The position numbers and the translations under genes are program-made. This document shows positions 36,332 to 44,831 of a DNA stretch of 64,000 nt, piece after piece. The stretch is from Micropruina glycogenica (lineage in GTDB: Bacteria; Actinomycetota; Actinomycetes; Propionibacteriales; Propionibacteriaceae). The notes below the pieces were generated by a model, which searched no databases, was not told where the DNA came from, and saw only the letters and a list, made by a program, of their open reading frames with translations. Location of the stretch: positions 3,596,001-3,660,000 of the forward strand of contig NZ_LT985188.1 of NCBI RefSeq assembly GCF_900289045.1, in the 5' to 3' direction. Each line of letters starts with the position of its first letter. Position 1 is the first letter of the stretch.

Positions 36332-37525
36332 GGAACCGCTGATCAACGTGCCATTCGTGGCGTGAGTGACGGTGATCGTGCTCTTGGAGGGGTTGGGTGT
36401 GGGCGTTGTCGGCTGATCGATTCGCTGCGGGGGGCCTGTTGGGGCGGTTTCGGGCAGGCTGACGCTATGCCGCCGCCGTGGTGAGAGCGACGGCACGTGC
36501 CCGCATCAGCCAGTTCGCCAACGCGAACGCGACGTGGAGACGATGGAGATTCTTCGCCAGGCCGCGGTAGCGGGTCTTGGTGAACCCGAAGTCTCGTTTG
36601 ACTATCAGGAACGCGTGCTCGACCTTGGCCCGCACCCCGGCCTTGCGGGACTCGATCGCCCGCTCATGAGGATGCATCCTCGCCAACTGGCTCTTGCGGG
36701 CTGCAATGTGCCAGGTGACGCCGGCGAGGTGGGGATCGCCGGTGATCTCCTCGCGTTTGTCGACACCCAGGTAACCGGCATCGCCCCACCCGGCAGTGTC
36801 ATCGGGCCGCATCAGATGGACAGCCTCGGTGATATCGGACACGTTCGCCGCGGTGGCGGTGACCGAGTGCACATATCCGGTGCCGGCATCGGTACCGATG
36901 TGGGCCTTCATCCCGAAGTACCACTGATTGCCCTTGCGGGTCTGGTGCATCTCGGGGTCCCTGGCACCGGTGGCGTTCTTGGTCGATGACGGTGCCGCAA
37001 TGATCGTGGCGTCCACGATCGTCCCGCCCCGCATGATCCAACCCTCACGCTCAAACAGGTCGTTCTGCGCCGCCAGCAGTCTCTGGCCAAGCTGATGCTT
37101 CTCCAACAGGTGACGAAAGTGCAGCAGTGTGGTCGCGTCGGGCACCTGCTCCACCGTGAAGTCCACACCCAGGAACCGGCGCATCGCGAACGAGTCGTAG
37201 ATCGCGTCCTCGACCCCCTCATCGGACAGGTTGAACCAGACCTGAAGCAAATACATGCGCAGCATCATCGCCAGCGGCTTCGCCTTCCGACCCGTCTTAC
37301 CTGGCCGGTCCAGGTAGTAGTACGGCTCGATCAGATCGATCCACACCTGCCACGGGATCGTGGCCTCCATCTGCTCCAAGAACTGCTCACGTTTGGAAAC
37401 CCGCCGACGATTGCCGTACTCGACATCGGCGAAAGAAGGCTGCTCGCTGTCCATACCCCAACAATTTCGCGTCCCAACAGCCGAGGCCAGCCACCGAACC
37501 GCACACCACAAAGATCAGCGCATCC
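36332..37525 (-). mobile_element. IS5-family insertion sequence, complete
   Basis: 1,194 bp with terminal inverted repeats GGAACCGCTGATC (left) and GGATGCGCTGATC (right, reverse complement), flanked by CTAG at 36328-36331 and 37526-37529. A YTAR 4-bp duplication is typical for the IS5 subgroup. One intact transposase gene is inside. Joining the flanks gives ACACCCTAGGGGTC, close to the sequence upstream of the resident arcA (ACACCCTAGGGCCC). Confidence 0.88.
36465..37454 (-). CDS. IS5-family DDE transposase
   Basis: 329 residues starting MDSEQPSFADVEYGNRR. DDE motifs: GGTIVDATIIAAPSSTKN (Asp), WGDAGYLGVDKREE (Asp) and KVEHAFLIVKRDFGFTKTRY (Glu with the Y-x-G-x-x-K/N signature YRGLAKN). Length and layout are those of the IS5 subgroup. 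No frameshift. It is transcribed toward arcA. Confidence 0.9.
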   Translation of the reverse strand: MDSEQPSFADVEYGNRRRVSKREQFLEQMEATIPWQVWIDLIEPYYYLDRPGKTGRKAKPLAMMLRMYLLQVWFNLSDEGVEDAIYDSFAMRRFLGVDFTVEQVPDATTLLHFRHLLEKHQLGQRLLAAQNDLFEREGWIMRGGTIVDATIIAAPSSTKNATGARDPEMHQTRKGNQWYFGMKAHIGTDAGTGYVHSVTATAANVSDITEAVHLMRPDDTAGWGDAGYLGVDKREEITGDPHLAGVTWHIAARKSQLARMHPHERAIESRKAGVRAKVEHAFLIVKRDFGFTKTRYRGLAKNLHRLHVAFALANWLMRARAVALTTAAA

Positions 37526-37606
37526 CTAGGGGTCGTAGGGCGGCTGAACCTATGCCCCGCCCCGATGCTGGGCGGCGGGCGGGACCGGGACAAGCCGGCC
37601 AACCGA

Positions 37607-38488
37607 TCAGGGCCGGCGCTCGGTCCAGGCCAGCGGATCGGGATCGAAGGACGCGACGCGCTCCTCGCGCTCGCCGATCAGCCTTCCGGCCCGCAGCCGC
37701 CCCAACACTTCACGGCGCACCGCCCGGATCCGGTTCGGTGAGTTGCGCAGGGCGTCCGGGCCGGCGTCGGCCCACCACCGGTCGAGGGCGTCGAAGACCT
37801 CGTCGGCGTCCCGTTGATCGAGCAGATCACCGGTGACCCTGCCCATGCCGGTCTGGCGTCCGGACCGATCGGCCCGGTGGGCCACCTCGCCCAGGATCAG
37901 GGCCGCCACACCGGCGCCCGCGAGCAGGGTGAGGCCCGCGATGGCCGGCAGCACGTCCAGGGTGCCGACCTCGCCCCAGCGGAGGCCGAACACCGCGGCG
38001 GCGGACAGCAACCACAGCCCCCCGAACCCGAAGTGGATCACCGCCGGGATGCGCGACCCCCACAACGAGCCGTTGGCGCGCCGCGGCTCGAGCCACCCCA
38101 ACACCATCACCGACCCGACGGCGAGCAGCCCGGCCGCCAGCAGCGCGTCCTTCACGGCGAGACCGCTGGTGCGCGGGGTGGTGAGCAGGGCCACCGCCAC
38201 GACCCCGGCGACCAGGGCGACGCCCAGCGCCACCCGATGCAGCCCGGTCGAGGTGGGCACCCGCGGGGCGGTGGGGTCGCGGCGGGCGTTCGCCGCGCCG
38301 ACCGCGGCGGCGCGGGCACGCTCGTGCGCGGCGCGCATGCGGGCATCTGCCGCCATCACCGCGACCCGCCACGAGTCCTCGATGGCGGCGTGCGCGTCGC
38401 GGTAGTCGGCATCGAAGAGGATGAGGTCGATGCGACCCAGAGTGCGCTCGTCCATCCCCGTCACCGACGGATGCTGTGCCCCGGCCAT
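37607..38488 (-). CDS. Four-helix membrane protein of unknown function
   Basis: 293 residues. N-terminal 80 residues are helical, acidic then basic (DADYRDAHAAIEDSWRVAVM), followed by four predicted membrane helices (about 85-103, 112-132, 148-168, 178-200) and a cytosolic tail of about 90 residues (VFDALDRWWADAGPDALRNS). No family recognised. It is divergent from the TIR fragment; TIR and small membrane proteins are often paired in defence loci, but that is only suggestive. It has no TTT-rich codon use, matching the rest of the donor segment. Confidence 0.65.
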   Translation of the reverse strand: MAGAQHPSVTGMDERTLGRIDLILFDADYRDAHAAIEDSWRVAVMAADARMRAAHERARAAAVGAANARRDPTAPRVPTSTGLHRVALGVALVAGVVAVALLTTPRTSGLAVKDALLAAGLLAVGSVMVLGWLEPRRANGSLWGSRIPAVIHFGFGGLWLLSAAAVFGLRWGEVGTLDVLPAIAGLTLLAGAGVAALILGEVAHRADRSGRQTGMGRVTGDLLDQRDADEVFDALDRWWADAGPDALRNSPNRIRAVRREVLGRLRAGRLIGEREERVASFDPDPLAWTERRP

Positions 38489-38624
38489 GGCGCCCTCCTT
38501 CGCGCTCGCACGCAGTGCACCAAGCGTAGGCCCGCCCCCACCAGGCGGCCGACCTCGCTAGACTCGCCCTTCCCAGCACCCGAGGGTCGGTCACCCCGTC
38601 GCCCGAGTCGCGAGGAGCCGCGTC

Positions 38625-38935
38625 GTGCGCATCTTCCTGTCCTACCGTCGCTCGGATTCCCGGACGATCACCGGACGCCTGTGGCAGCAGTTGTGCGCCG
38701 AGTTCGGCCGCGACAACGTCTTCTTCGACCGCGATTCGCTGCCGCCCGGCATCGACTTCCCCTCCCAGATCGCCTCGGCGATCGAGCAGAGCGCGGCGGT
38801 GCTGGTGATGATCGGCCCGACCTGGGTGAGCGCGGCGGCCGACGGCGTGCAGTCTGATGGAACGCAACCCCGGGCCGTGGCGTCTGGACGCGGACGGCGA
38901 GGAGCTGGCTTGGGAGGCCGTCGCAGAATGAGCGG
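38625..38935 (+). pseudogene. Truncated TIR-domain gene
   Basis: GTG start with GAGGAG upstream. The first 75 residues are a good TIR N-terminal half (MRIFLSYRRSDS, DNVFFDRDSLPPGIDF, AAVLVMIGPTWVSAA), including the BB-loop-like region. At about 38848-38857 the homology ends abruptly, well before a full TIR domain of about 130 residues. In another frame the next bases read MERNPGPWRLDADGEE, a C-terminal tail of some other protein ending at 38935. The gene is therefore a deletion junction; the catalytic Glu is not recoverable with confidence. Confidence 0.65.
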
Positions 38936-38958
38936 CGGCCCCCCACCGGGAACCGGGC

Positions 38959-40392
38959 CTAGCTACCGGCGCCGGCGGCGCGCCGCAGATGCACCCGGTA
39001 GGCGACGGCCAGGGCGGCGAACCAGATCGGGGTCACCGCCAGGGCCATCCCGGTGTCGGGCTCCATGGCGAGAATGCCGATCATCACCGCGAAGAAGCCG
39101 AACACCACCCAGCACATGACAACGCCGGCCGGCATCTTGTACACCGAGGCGGCATGCGCCTGCGGCTGCCGGCGGCGGTACACCAGGTAGGACGCGACGA
39201 TCAGGCCCCAGACGAAGATGAACAGCACCGACGCCACCGTCGTGGCCAGGGTGAACGCGGACACGATCGAGTCGGTGGTGTAGAGCAGCACCAGGCCGGG
39301 CAGCAGGCAGCAGCAGGAGAACACCAGGCCGTTGGCCGGCACCTTGAAGCGGGACAGGCGTCCGAAAGGCTTGGGCGCCTTGCGGTCGAGCGCGAGCCCG
39401 TACAGCATCCGCGAGGTGGAGTAGATCCCCGAGTTGGCCGACGAGGCCGCCGAGGTGAGCACCACGAAGTTGATCGCCGACGCCGCCAGTCCGAAGCCGG
39501 CCAGGCCGAACATCGACACGAACGGGCTGACGGCGGGGTTGATCAACTGCCACGGAGTCACCGCCATGATCGCGGCGAGCGCGCAGATGTAGAACAGCCC
39601 GACCCGGATCGGAATGGCGTTGATAGCGCGCGGCAGGGTGTGGGTGGGGTCCTTGGTCTCGGCGGCCGCGGTGCCGACGAGCTCGATGCCGAGGAAGGCG
39701 AAGAACGCGATCTGGAAGCCGGCCAGGAAGCCGCCGGCGCCGGTCGGGAAGAAGCCACCGTCGTTCCACAGGTTTGCGAGGGAGGCCTGATGGCCCTCGG
39801 GCGAGATAAAGCCGGTGGCGACCATGACGACGGCGACGCCGATCAGGGCGACGATGGCGACGATCTTGATCAGCGCGAACCAGAACTCGATCTCGCCGAA
39901 CAGCTTCACCGTGACCAGGTTCAGCACCAGCAGCAGCACCACCAGGCTGGTGGCCGCCACCCACTTGGGCAGGTCGGGGAACCAGTACGACACGTACGCG
40001 GTGACGGCGGTCAGGTCGGCGACGCCGATCACGATCCAGCAGAACCAGTACGTCCAGCCGGCGAAGAAGCCGGCCCAGGGGCCCAGCACGTCCTCGGCGA
40101 TGTCGCGGAACGACTTGTACTGCAGGTTCGACAGCAGCAGCTCGCCCATCGCACGCATGACGAAGAACAGGAAGCCGCCGATGATGGCGTAGACGAGCAG
40201 GATCGACGGGCCGGCCAGCGAGATGGTCTTGCCCGAGCCCATGAACAGGCCGGTGCCGATGGCGCCGCCGATGGCGATCATCTGTAGGTGACGGTTGCCC
40301 AGGGCGCGGTCGAGGTGGTCGTGCCCCTCGGGTGCTGGGTCGGTCGGGGGGCGGCCGTTGGTGGGGTGGGTGGTGCGGGTCTTGGGGGTCAT
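38959..40392 (-). CDS. cycA: D-serine/D-alanine/glycine:H+ symporter, CycA type (AAT family)
   Basis: 477 residues, about 12 membrane helices. Matches CycA closely: RAMGELLLSNLQYKSFRDIA, WAGFFAGWTYWFCWIVIGVA, ETKDPTHTLPRAINAIPIR and TSAASSANSGIYSTSRML. SD GAAGGAG, ATG 40392. It follows ald with paired hairpins between, and the partner enzyme fits: imported alanine is oxidised by Ald. The first 190 codons lie in the right arm of the large inverted repeat; the rest is unique. Confidence 0.92.
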   Translation of the reverse strand: MTPKTRTTHPTNGRPPTDPAPEGHDHLDRALGNRHLQMIAIGGAIGTGLFMGSGKTISLAGPSILLVYAIIGGFLFFVMRAMGELLLSNLQYKSFRDIAEDVLGPWAGFFAGWTYWFCWIVIGVADLTAVTAYVSYWFPDLPKWVAATSLVVLLLVLNLVTVKLFGEIEFWFALIKIVAIVALIGVAVVMVATGFISPEGHQASLANLWNDGGFFPTGAGGFLAGFQIAFFAFLGIELVGTAAAETKDPTHTLPRAINAIPIRVGLFYICALAAIMAVTPWQLINPAVSPFVSMFGLAGFGLAASAINFVVLTSAASSANSGIYSTSRMLYGLALDRKAPKPFGRLSRFKVPANGLVFSCCCLLPGLVLLYTTDSIVSAFTLATTVASVLFIFVWGLIVASYLVYRRRQPQAHAASVYKMPAGVVMCWVVFGFFAVMIGILAMEPDTGMALAVTPIWFAALAVAYRVHLRRAAGAGS

Positions 40393-41404
40393 GAAAACTC
40401 CTTCGTCTTCATTCCTCGGGCAGGCGGACGTGCGCCCGCCGGTTCGGGTCCCCGGCCCCCGCCGCGGGGGCGGCGGGCCGGAGAACCGTTGGGGGTAGCG
40501 GACGCCTGGGCGGCGTCCGGGTGGAGGGTGCGGCCTCAGGCGACGAGCACGTGCTGGATCGGGGTGAACGAGTGACCCCAGGCCTCGGCGACCGGCTGGC
40601 TGGTGAGCGTGCCCTCGATGGTGGACAGGCCCCTGGCCAGGGTGCGGTCGGCACGCAGGGCGTCGAGCCAGCCGGCGTCCGCGATCCGGGTGACGTAGGG
40701 CAGCGTGGCGTTGGTCAGCGCGTAGGTGGAGGTGACCGGAACCGCACCGGGCATGTTGGCCACCGCGTAGAACACTGCGTCGTGCACCCGGTAGGTGGGT
40801 TCGGCGTGGGTGGTGGCGTGGGTGTCCGCGAAGCAGCCGCCCTGGTCGACGGCGATGTCGACGAAGACCGAGCCCGGCTTGGCCTTGGCCACCATGTCGT
40901 TGGTTACCAGCTTGGGGGCGCGGGCGCCCGGAACCAGCACCGAACCGATCACCAGGTCGGCCTCGCCGATGGCCCGTTCGATGGCGTAGGCCGTCGACAT
41001 CTGGGTCTTCACCTGGCCGGTGAACTCCGAGTCGAGCTGCACCAACCGGTCGGTGCTGATGTCGATGATGGTGACGTCGGCGCGCAGTCCGTGGGCGATC
41101 TGGGCCGCATTCAGGCCGGCGACGCCGCCGCCGATCACCACGACCTTGCCCGGGGTGACACCGGGAACGCCGGGTAGCAGGACGCCGTCGCCGCCGGCGT
41201 GCTTCATCAGGGCGTGGGTGCCGGCCAGCACCGAGAGCCGTCCGGCCACCTCGCTCATCGGCCGCAGCAGCGGCAGCGCGCCGGTGTCGGTCTGCACGGT
41301 CTCGTAGGCGATCGCGGTGGTCCCGGAGTGCAGCAACGCCTCGGTCTGGGGCTGGTCGGCGGCCAGGTGCAGGTAGGTGAACAGCACCTGGCCGGCCCGC
41401 AGGT
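39822..41404. repeat. Large inverted repeat, right arm
   Basis: Reverse complement of 30589-32171 with two substitutions noted (40285 and 40140). This arm sits inside intact ald and cycA genes, so it is the original and the left arm the derived copy. Confidence 0.93.
40452..40518 (-). terminator. Paired hairpins between ald and cycA (right arm)
   Basis: Mirror of the structures at 31475-31541: a 7-bp GGACGCC stem and an 8-bp CCCGCCGC stem extended by CCGG. They may tune the ald:cycA expression ratio; there is no U-tract. Confidence 0.5.
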
Positions 41405-41654
41405 AGCCGTACTCGGCGGCGATCGGCTCCTTGACCTTCAGCAGCAGGTCGGCGCCCGCCCAGACGTCGGCCGCGTCGTCGACCAGCGTGGCGCCGGCGT
41501 GGCGGTAGTCGTCGTCGCTGATGGCCGAACCGATGCCGGCCCCGGCCTGCACCAGCACCTGGTGGCCGCGCTGGGTCAGGTGGTGCGCGCCGGCGGGGGT
41601 GATGGCGACGCGGTTCTCTTGGCTCTTGATCTCGGTGGGAACGCCGATCTTCAT
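40536..41654 (-). CDS. ald: Alanine dehydrogenase
   Basis: 372 residues from the second of two adjacent ATGs: MKIGVPTEIKSQENRVAITP is the family start, and AGAGAGG is 9 nt before it, against 3 nt for the first ATG (41660). Substrate Lys/Arg lie in the N-terminal domain, LLKVKEPI follows, and the NAD-binding motif is VVIGGGVAGLNAAQIAHGL. It oxidatively deaminates L-alanine to pyruvate and ammonium. Divergent from an Lrp/AsnC regulator and followed by cycA, forming an alanine-use module. Confidence 0.95.
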   Translation of the reverse strand: MKIGVPTEIKSQENRVAITPAGAHHLTQRGHQVLVQAGAGIGSAISDDDYRHAGATLVDDAADVWAGADLLLKVKEPIAAEYGYLRAGQVLFTYLHLAADQPQTEALLHSGTTAIAYETVQTDTGALPLLRPMSEVAGRLSVLAGTHALMKHAGGDGVLLPGVPGVTPGKVVVIGGGVAGLNAAQIAHGLRADVTIIDISTDRLVQLDSEFTGQVKTQMSTAYAIERAIGEADLVIGSVLVPGARAPKLVTNDMVAKAKPGSVFVDIAVDQGGCFADTHATTHAEPTYRVHDAVFYAVANMPGAVPVTSTYALTNATLPYVTRIADAGWLDALRADRTLARGLSTIEGTLTSQPVAEAWGHSFTPIQHVLVA

Positions 41655-41768
41655 GTTCATGCGCCTCTCTGCGTAGAAAACTGGGGGACAGCCGGTTGTT
41701 GCCGAGGATTCTTTACCGTGCCCGCGGCGAATTCATCAGCGGCGGCCACGATCGGCAGAAGCTTCGGA

Positions 41769-41774
41769 TAACCT
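41769..41774 (+). promoter_or_regulatory. -10 hexamer of a leaderless lrp promoter
   Basis: TAACCT, 6 nt before the GTG start of the Lrp-family gene. The 126-bp divergent spacer to ald is the likely place for Lrp binding. Confidence 0.5.
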
Positions 41775-41780
41775 GCGACA

Positions 41781-42287
41781 GTGACCGGGGAGAACGCCCG
41801 TGCAAAGCAGGTGCGGCCGAAGAATCCTCGGGCGTTGGACGACATCGACCGGCGCCTGGTGCGGATGCTGGTCGCCAACGGGCGCATGTCGAACAGCCGG
41901 CTCGCCCTCGGCGCGAACATCGCCGAATCGACCGCCCACACCCGGGTGTCGGCACTGGTCGATTCGGGGGTGATCCGTGGCTTCCACGCCGACGTGAACC
42001 TGGTGGCGCTCGGTGCGCCGGTGCAGTCGCTGATCCTGGTCAAGCTCAAGGACAGCGCCCGCCCGCGGCTGCGCGACGAGGCGCACCGGCTGGCCGGCGT
42101 CCGGGGGGTGCTGCGGGTGCTGTTCCTGACCGGGCAGTACGACCTGGCGGTGACGGTGGCGGCGTCCGACCCCAGCGAGTTGCGCGACTTCGTGGTCAAC
42201 GAGCTGAGCCGGCACCCCGAGATCGCCGGCACCGAGACCTGCGTGATCCTCGAGGACGTCCGCGGCGACTGGGTGCCGTTCGGCTGA
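41781..42287 (+). CDS. Lrp/AsnC-family transcriptional regulator of ald-cycA
   Basis: 168 residues, GTG start. N-terminal winged helix (LDDIDRRLVRMLVANGRMSN, LGANIAESTAHTRVSALVDS) and C-terminal RAM effector domain (LILVKLKDSARPRLRDEAHR, LTGQYDLAVTVAASDPSELR). Divergent from ald, as AldR-type regulators often are in actinobacteria; alanine-responsive activation is expected by analogy. It ends 15 bp before the convergent typA stop. Confidence 0.88.
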   Translation: MTGENARAKQVRPKNPRALDDIDRRLVRMLVANGRMSNSRLALGANIAESTAHTRVSALVDSGVIRGFHADVNLVALGAPVQSLILVKLKDSARPRLRDEAHRLAGVRGVLRVLFLTGQYDLAVTVAASDPSELRDFVVNELSRHPEIAGTETCVILEDVRGDWVPFG

Positions 42288-42302
42288 CCGCCGGCTCGAC
42301 CG

Positions 42303-44165
42303 TCAGCCCTTCTTGGCGCGGTTGCGCTCCTTGGCCCGCTCGTGGGCGGGCAGGGTCACCTTGCGCAGCCGGACGTGCGCCGGCGTCACCTCGAGGCATT
42401 CGTCGGAGCGGCAGAACTCCAGGGCCTGCTCCAGGGAATGCACCCGCGGCGGGATCAGCCGCTCCAGCTCCTCACCGGTGGAGGAGCGCACGTTGGTGAG
42501 CTTCTTCTCCTTGGTCGGGTTGACGTCCATGTCCTCGTTGCGCGGGTTCTCGCCCACGATCATGCCCTCGTACACCTCGTCGCTGGGCGCCACGAACAGC
42601 ACCCCGCGCTCCTGCAGGTTGAACAGGGCGTAGGAGGTGACCGCGCCGGTCCGGTCGGCGACCAGCGAGCCGGTCGAGCGGGCGGTGATCTCGCCCGCCC
42701 ACGGCTCGTAGCACTCGAAGACGTGGTGCATGATGCCGGTGCCGCGGGTCTGGGTGAGGAACTCGGTGCGGAAGCCGATCAGCCCGCGGGCGGGCAGCAC
42801 GAATTCCATCCGCACCCAGCCGGTGCCGTGGTTGATCATCTGCTCCATCCGCGAGCGCCGGGTGCCCAGCAACTGGGTGACGGTGCCGACGTGGTCCTCG
42901 GGAATGTCGACGGTGAGCCGCTCGAACGGCTCGTGCAGCTTGCCGTCGATTTCGCGGGTCAGCACCTGCGGCTTGCCGACGGTCAGCTCGAAACCCTCGC
43001 GGCGCATCATCTCGACCAGCACCGCGAGCTGCAGCTCGCCACGGCCCTGCACCTCCCAGGTGTCGGGGCGTTCCGTGGGCAGCACCCTGATCGACACGTT
43101 GCCGATCAGTTCGGCGTCCAGCCTGGCCTTGAGCAGCCGGGCGGTCAGCTTGCTGCCCGACTTGCCGGCCAGCGGCGAGGTGTTGATGCCGATCGTCATC
43201 GAGATGGACGGCTCGTCGACGTGGATCAGCGGCAGCGGCAACGGGTCGTCCGGGTCGGACAGCGTCTCGCCGATCATGATGTCGGGGATGCCGGCGATGG
43301 CCACGATGTCGCCCGGGCCGGCCTGCTCGGCGGGCAGCCGCTCAAGGGCGTGGGTCATCAGCAGCTCCGACAGCTTGACGTTCTGTACCGAGCCGTCCGC
43401 CTTGCACCAGGCCACGTTCTGACCGCGCTTGAGGGTGCCGTTGATCACCCGGCACAGCGCCAACCGGCCGAGATAGGGCGATGCGTCGAGGTTGGTGACG
43501 TGCGCCTGCAGCGGCGCGCCGTCGGTGTATTCGGGGGCCGGAATGGCGCTCATGATCACGCCGAACAACGGTTCGAGGTTGTCGGAATCGGGCATGCCGC
43601 CGTCGTCGGGCTGGGTGAGCGAGGCGCGTCCGGCCTTGGCGGCGCAGTAGACCACCGGAAAGTCGAGCTTGTGCGCCTCGTCGTCTTCGAGCAGGTCGAG
43701 GAACAGCTCATAGATCTCGTCGGTCACCTCGCTGATGCGGGCGTCGGCGCGGTCGACCTTGTTGATCACCACCACGATCGGCAGGTGCTTGGCCAGGGCC
43801 TTGCGCAACACGAACCGGGTCTGGGGCAGCGGGCCCTCGGAGGCGTCCACGAGCAGCAGGACGCCGTCGACCATCTCGAGGCCGCGCTCCACCTCGCCGC
43901 CGAAGTCGGCGTGGCCGGGGGTGTCGATGATGTTGATGGTGACCGATGTGCCGTCGGCCAGCGCGTGGTCGACCGCGGTGTTCTTGGCCAGGATCGTGAT
44001 GCCCTTCTCACGCTCCAGGTCCATCGAGTCCATCACCCGCTTCTCGACGTCCTGGTTGGCGCGAAAGGCGCCCGACTGCCACAGCATGGCGTCGACCAGG
44101 GTGGTTTTGCCGTGGTCGACGTGGGCGATGATCGCTACGTTGCGCAGGTCGGCGCGGACGGACAT
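42303..44165 (-). CDS. typA: Ribosome-associated GTPase TypA/BipA, apparently mosaic
   Basis: 620 residues, full length. G1 [18 protein letters not shown]3 [17 protein letters not shown]4 [11 protein letters not shown], domains II-V, and a basic C-terminal loop [15 protein letters not shown]. It assists ribosome assembly and stress translation. Codon style changes inside the gene: TTT and ATT codons of the flank type occur above about 43.5 kb (N-terminal part), and are missing below it, where the sequence is donor-like. So it looks like a resident 5' end recombined with a donor 3' end. RBS GAGGAG; a TAGGAT hexamer lies about 30 nt upstream. Confidence 0.93.
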   Translation of the reverse strand: MSVRADLRNVAIIAHVDHGKTTLVDAMLWQSGAFRANQDVEKRVMDSMDLEREKGITILAKNTAVDHALADGTSVTINIIDTPGHADFGGEVERGLEMVDGVLLLVDASEGPLPQTRFVLRKALAKHLPIVVVINKVDRADARISEVTDEIYELFLDLLEDDEAHKLDFPVVYCAAKAGRASLTQPDDGGMPDSDNLEPLFGVIMSAIPAPEYTDGAPLQAHVTNLDASPYLGRLALCRVINGTLKRGQNVAWCKADGSVQNVKLSELLMTHALERLPAEQAGPGDIVAIAGIPDIMIGETLSDPDDPLPLPLIHVDEPSISMTIGINTSPLAGKSGSKLTARLLKARLDAELIGNVSIRVLPTERPDTWEVQGRGELQLAVLVEMMRREGFELTVGKPQVLTREIDGKLHEPFERLTVDIPEDHVGTVTQLLGTRRSRMEQMINHGTGWVRMEFVLPARGLIGFRTEFLTQTRGTGIMHHVFECYEPWAGEITARSTGSLVADRTGAVTSYALFNLQERGVLFVAPSDEVYEGMIVGENPRNEDMDVNPTKEKKLTNVRSSTGEELERLIPPRVHSLEQALEFCRSDECLEVTPAHVRLRKVTLPAHERAKERNRAKKG

Positions 44166-44236
44166 GCAGGGCTCCTCGGTTCGGACAACCTGACGATCCT
44201 ACGGGGTTGCCGCAGCCACGGCTGACCACGCAAGGT

Positions 44237-44314
44237 TGACGAAAGGTGCGCGCCAGTGCGAGCGGACACGGCGTGTCGGGCCGGTGGGGGTGCACGGGAG
44301 CGCACCTTTCGTCA
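44237..44314. repeat. 15-bp perfect inverted repeat upstream of typA
   Basis: TGACGAAAGGTGCGC (44237-44251) faces GCGCACCTTTCGTCA (44300-44314), enclosing 48 GC-rich nt. It lies in the gap between the typA start and the stop of the next gene on the same strand, so it may terminate the upstream transcript or be a small mobile hairpin. Confidence 0.6.
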
Positions 44315-44316
44315 CG

Positions 44317-44706
44317 TCAGCCGGTTGGCGGCGGTCGCCGATACGTCCACGAGGTGAGCGCCGTGGTGAGCATCGCGATCAGCACGCCCAGAAAGATGTG
44401 CCAGTCGGCGATCTCGAGTTTGCCCAGGGTGAACTGCACCACGACCGCCGCAGCGGTGGCCCAGGCGAGCCAGAGCAACACCCGGCCCGCGGTGCGGCGC
44501 AGCACCGTGAAGCAGATCGCGCAGCCGATGGCCAAGGTGAGGGTCAGGCCCGCCCCGATGGCGTGAAAGAAGAAGTAGCTCTTGTCGCGCCGCCCGATCG
44601 CGGCGGCGGCGAACCCGGCCTGCCCGATCACCGCGCTGATCACCAGGGTGGCTGCCGATCGCAGCCAGATCAGGTGCGGGTGGGGCAGTTCGACGCGTGC
44701 GGTCAT
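44317..44706 (-). CDS. Small four-helix membrane protein
   Basis: 129 residues with four hydrophobic helices (for example LRSAATLVISAVIGQAGFAA and ADWHIFLGVLIAMLTTALTS) separated by short loops and a basic RRPPPTG end. No family recognised with confidence; the helix pattern resembles small DUF-type membrane proteins. It is followed on the same strand by typA after 151 bp. Confidence 0.7.
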   Translation of the reverse strand: MTARVELPHPHLIWLRSAATLVISAVIGQAGFAAAAIGRRDKSYFFFHAIGAGLTLTLAIGCAICFTVLRRTAGRVLLWLAWATAAAVVVQFTLGKLEIADWHIFLGVLIAMLTTALTSWTYRRPPPTG

Positions 44707-44740
44707 GCCTCAGTGTGCCCGAACAGCCCCGATCGGTGGT

Positions 44741-44806
44741 CGTCATCCCTGCGCACACGGGGATCTCGTCGTCGAACCATGCGTCATCCCGGCGGACGCC
44801 GGGATC
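44741..44806. repeat. Two REP-like palindromes
   Basis: A degenerate unit CGTCATCCCTGCGCACACGG at 44741 and a good one CGTCATCCCGGCGGACGCC at 44782, each followed by GGGATC. Same family as at 13.9 and 53.6 kb. Confidence 0.65.
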
Positions 44807-44831
44807 ACGTTGTGGCACGAAAACGGTCGTC

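Noticed and set aside
33263-37525. A composite transposon bounded by the two insertion sequences
   Set aside because: The two elements belong to different families with unrelated ends, so they cannot act together; each has its own CTAG duplication.
30589-43600. A prophage or integrative conjugative element
   Set aside because: No integrase, tRNA attachment site, phage structural or conjugation genes are present; the boundaries lie in typA.
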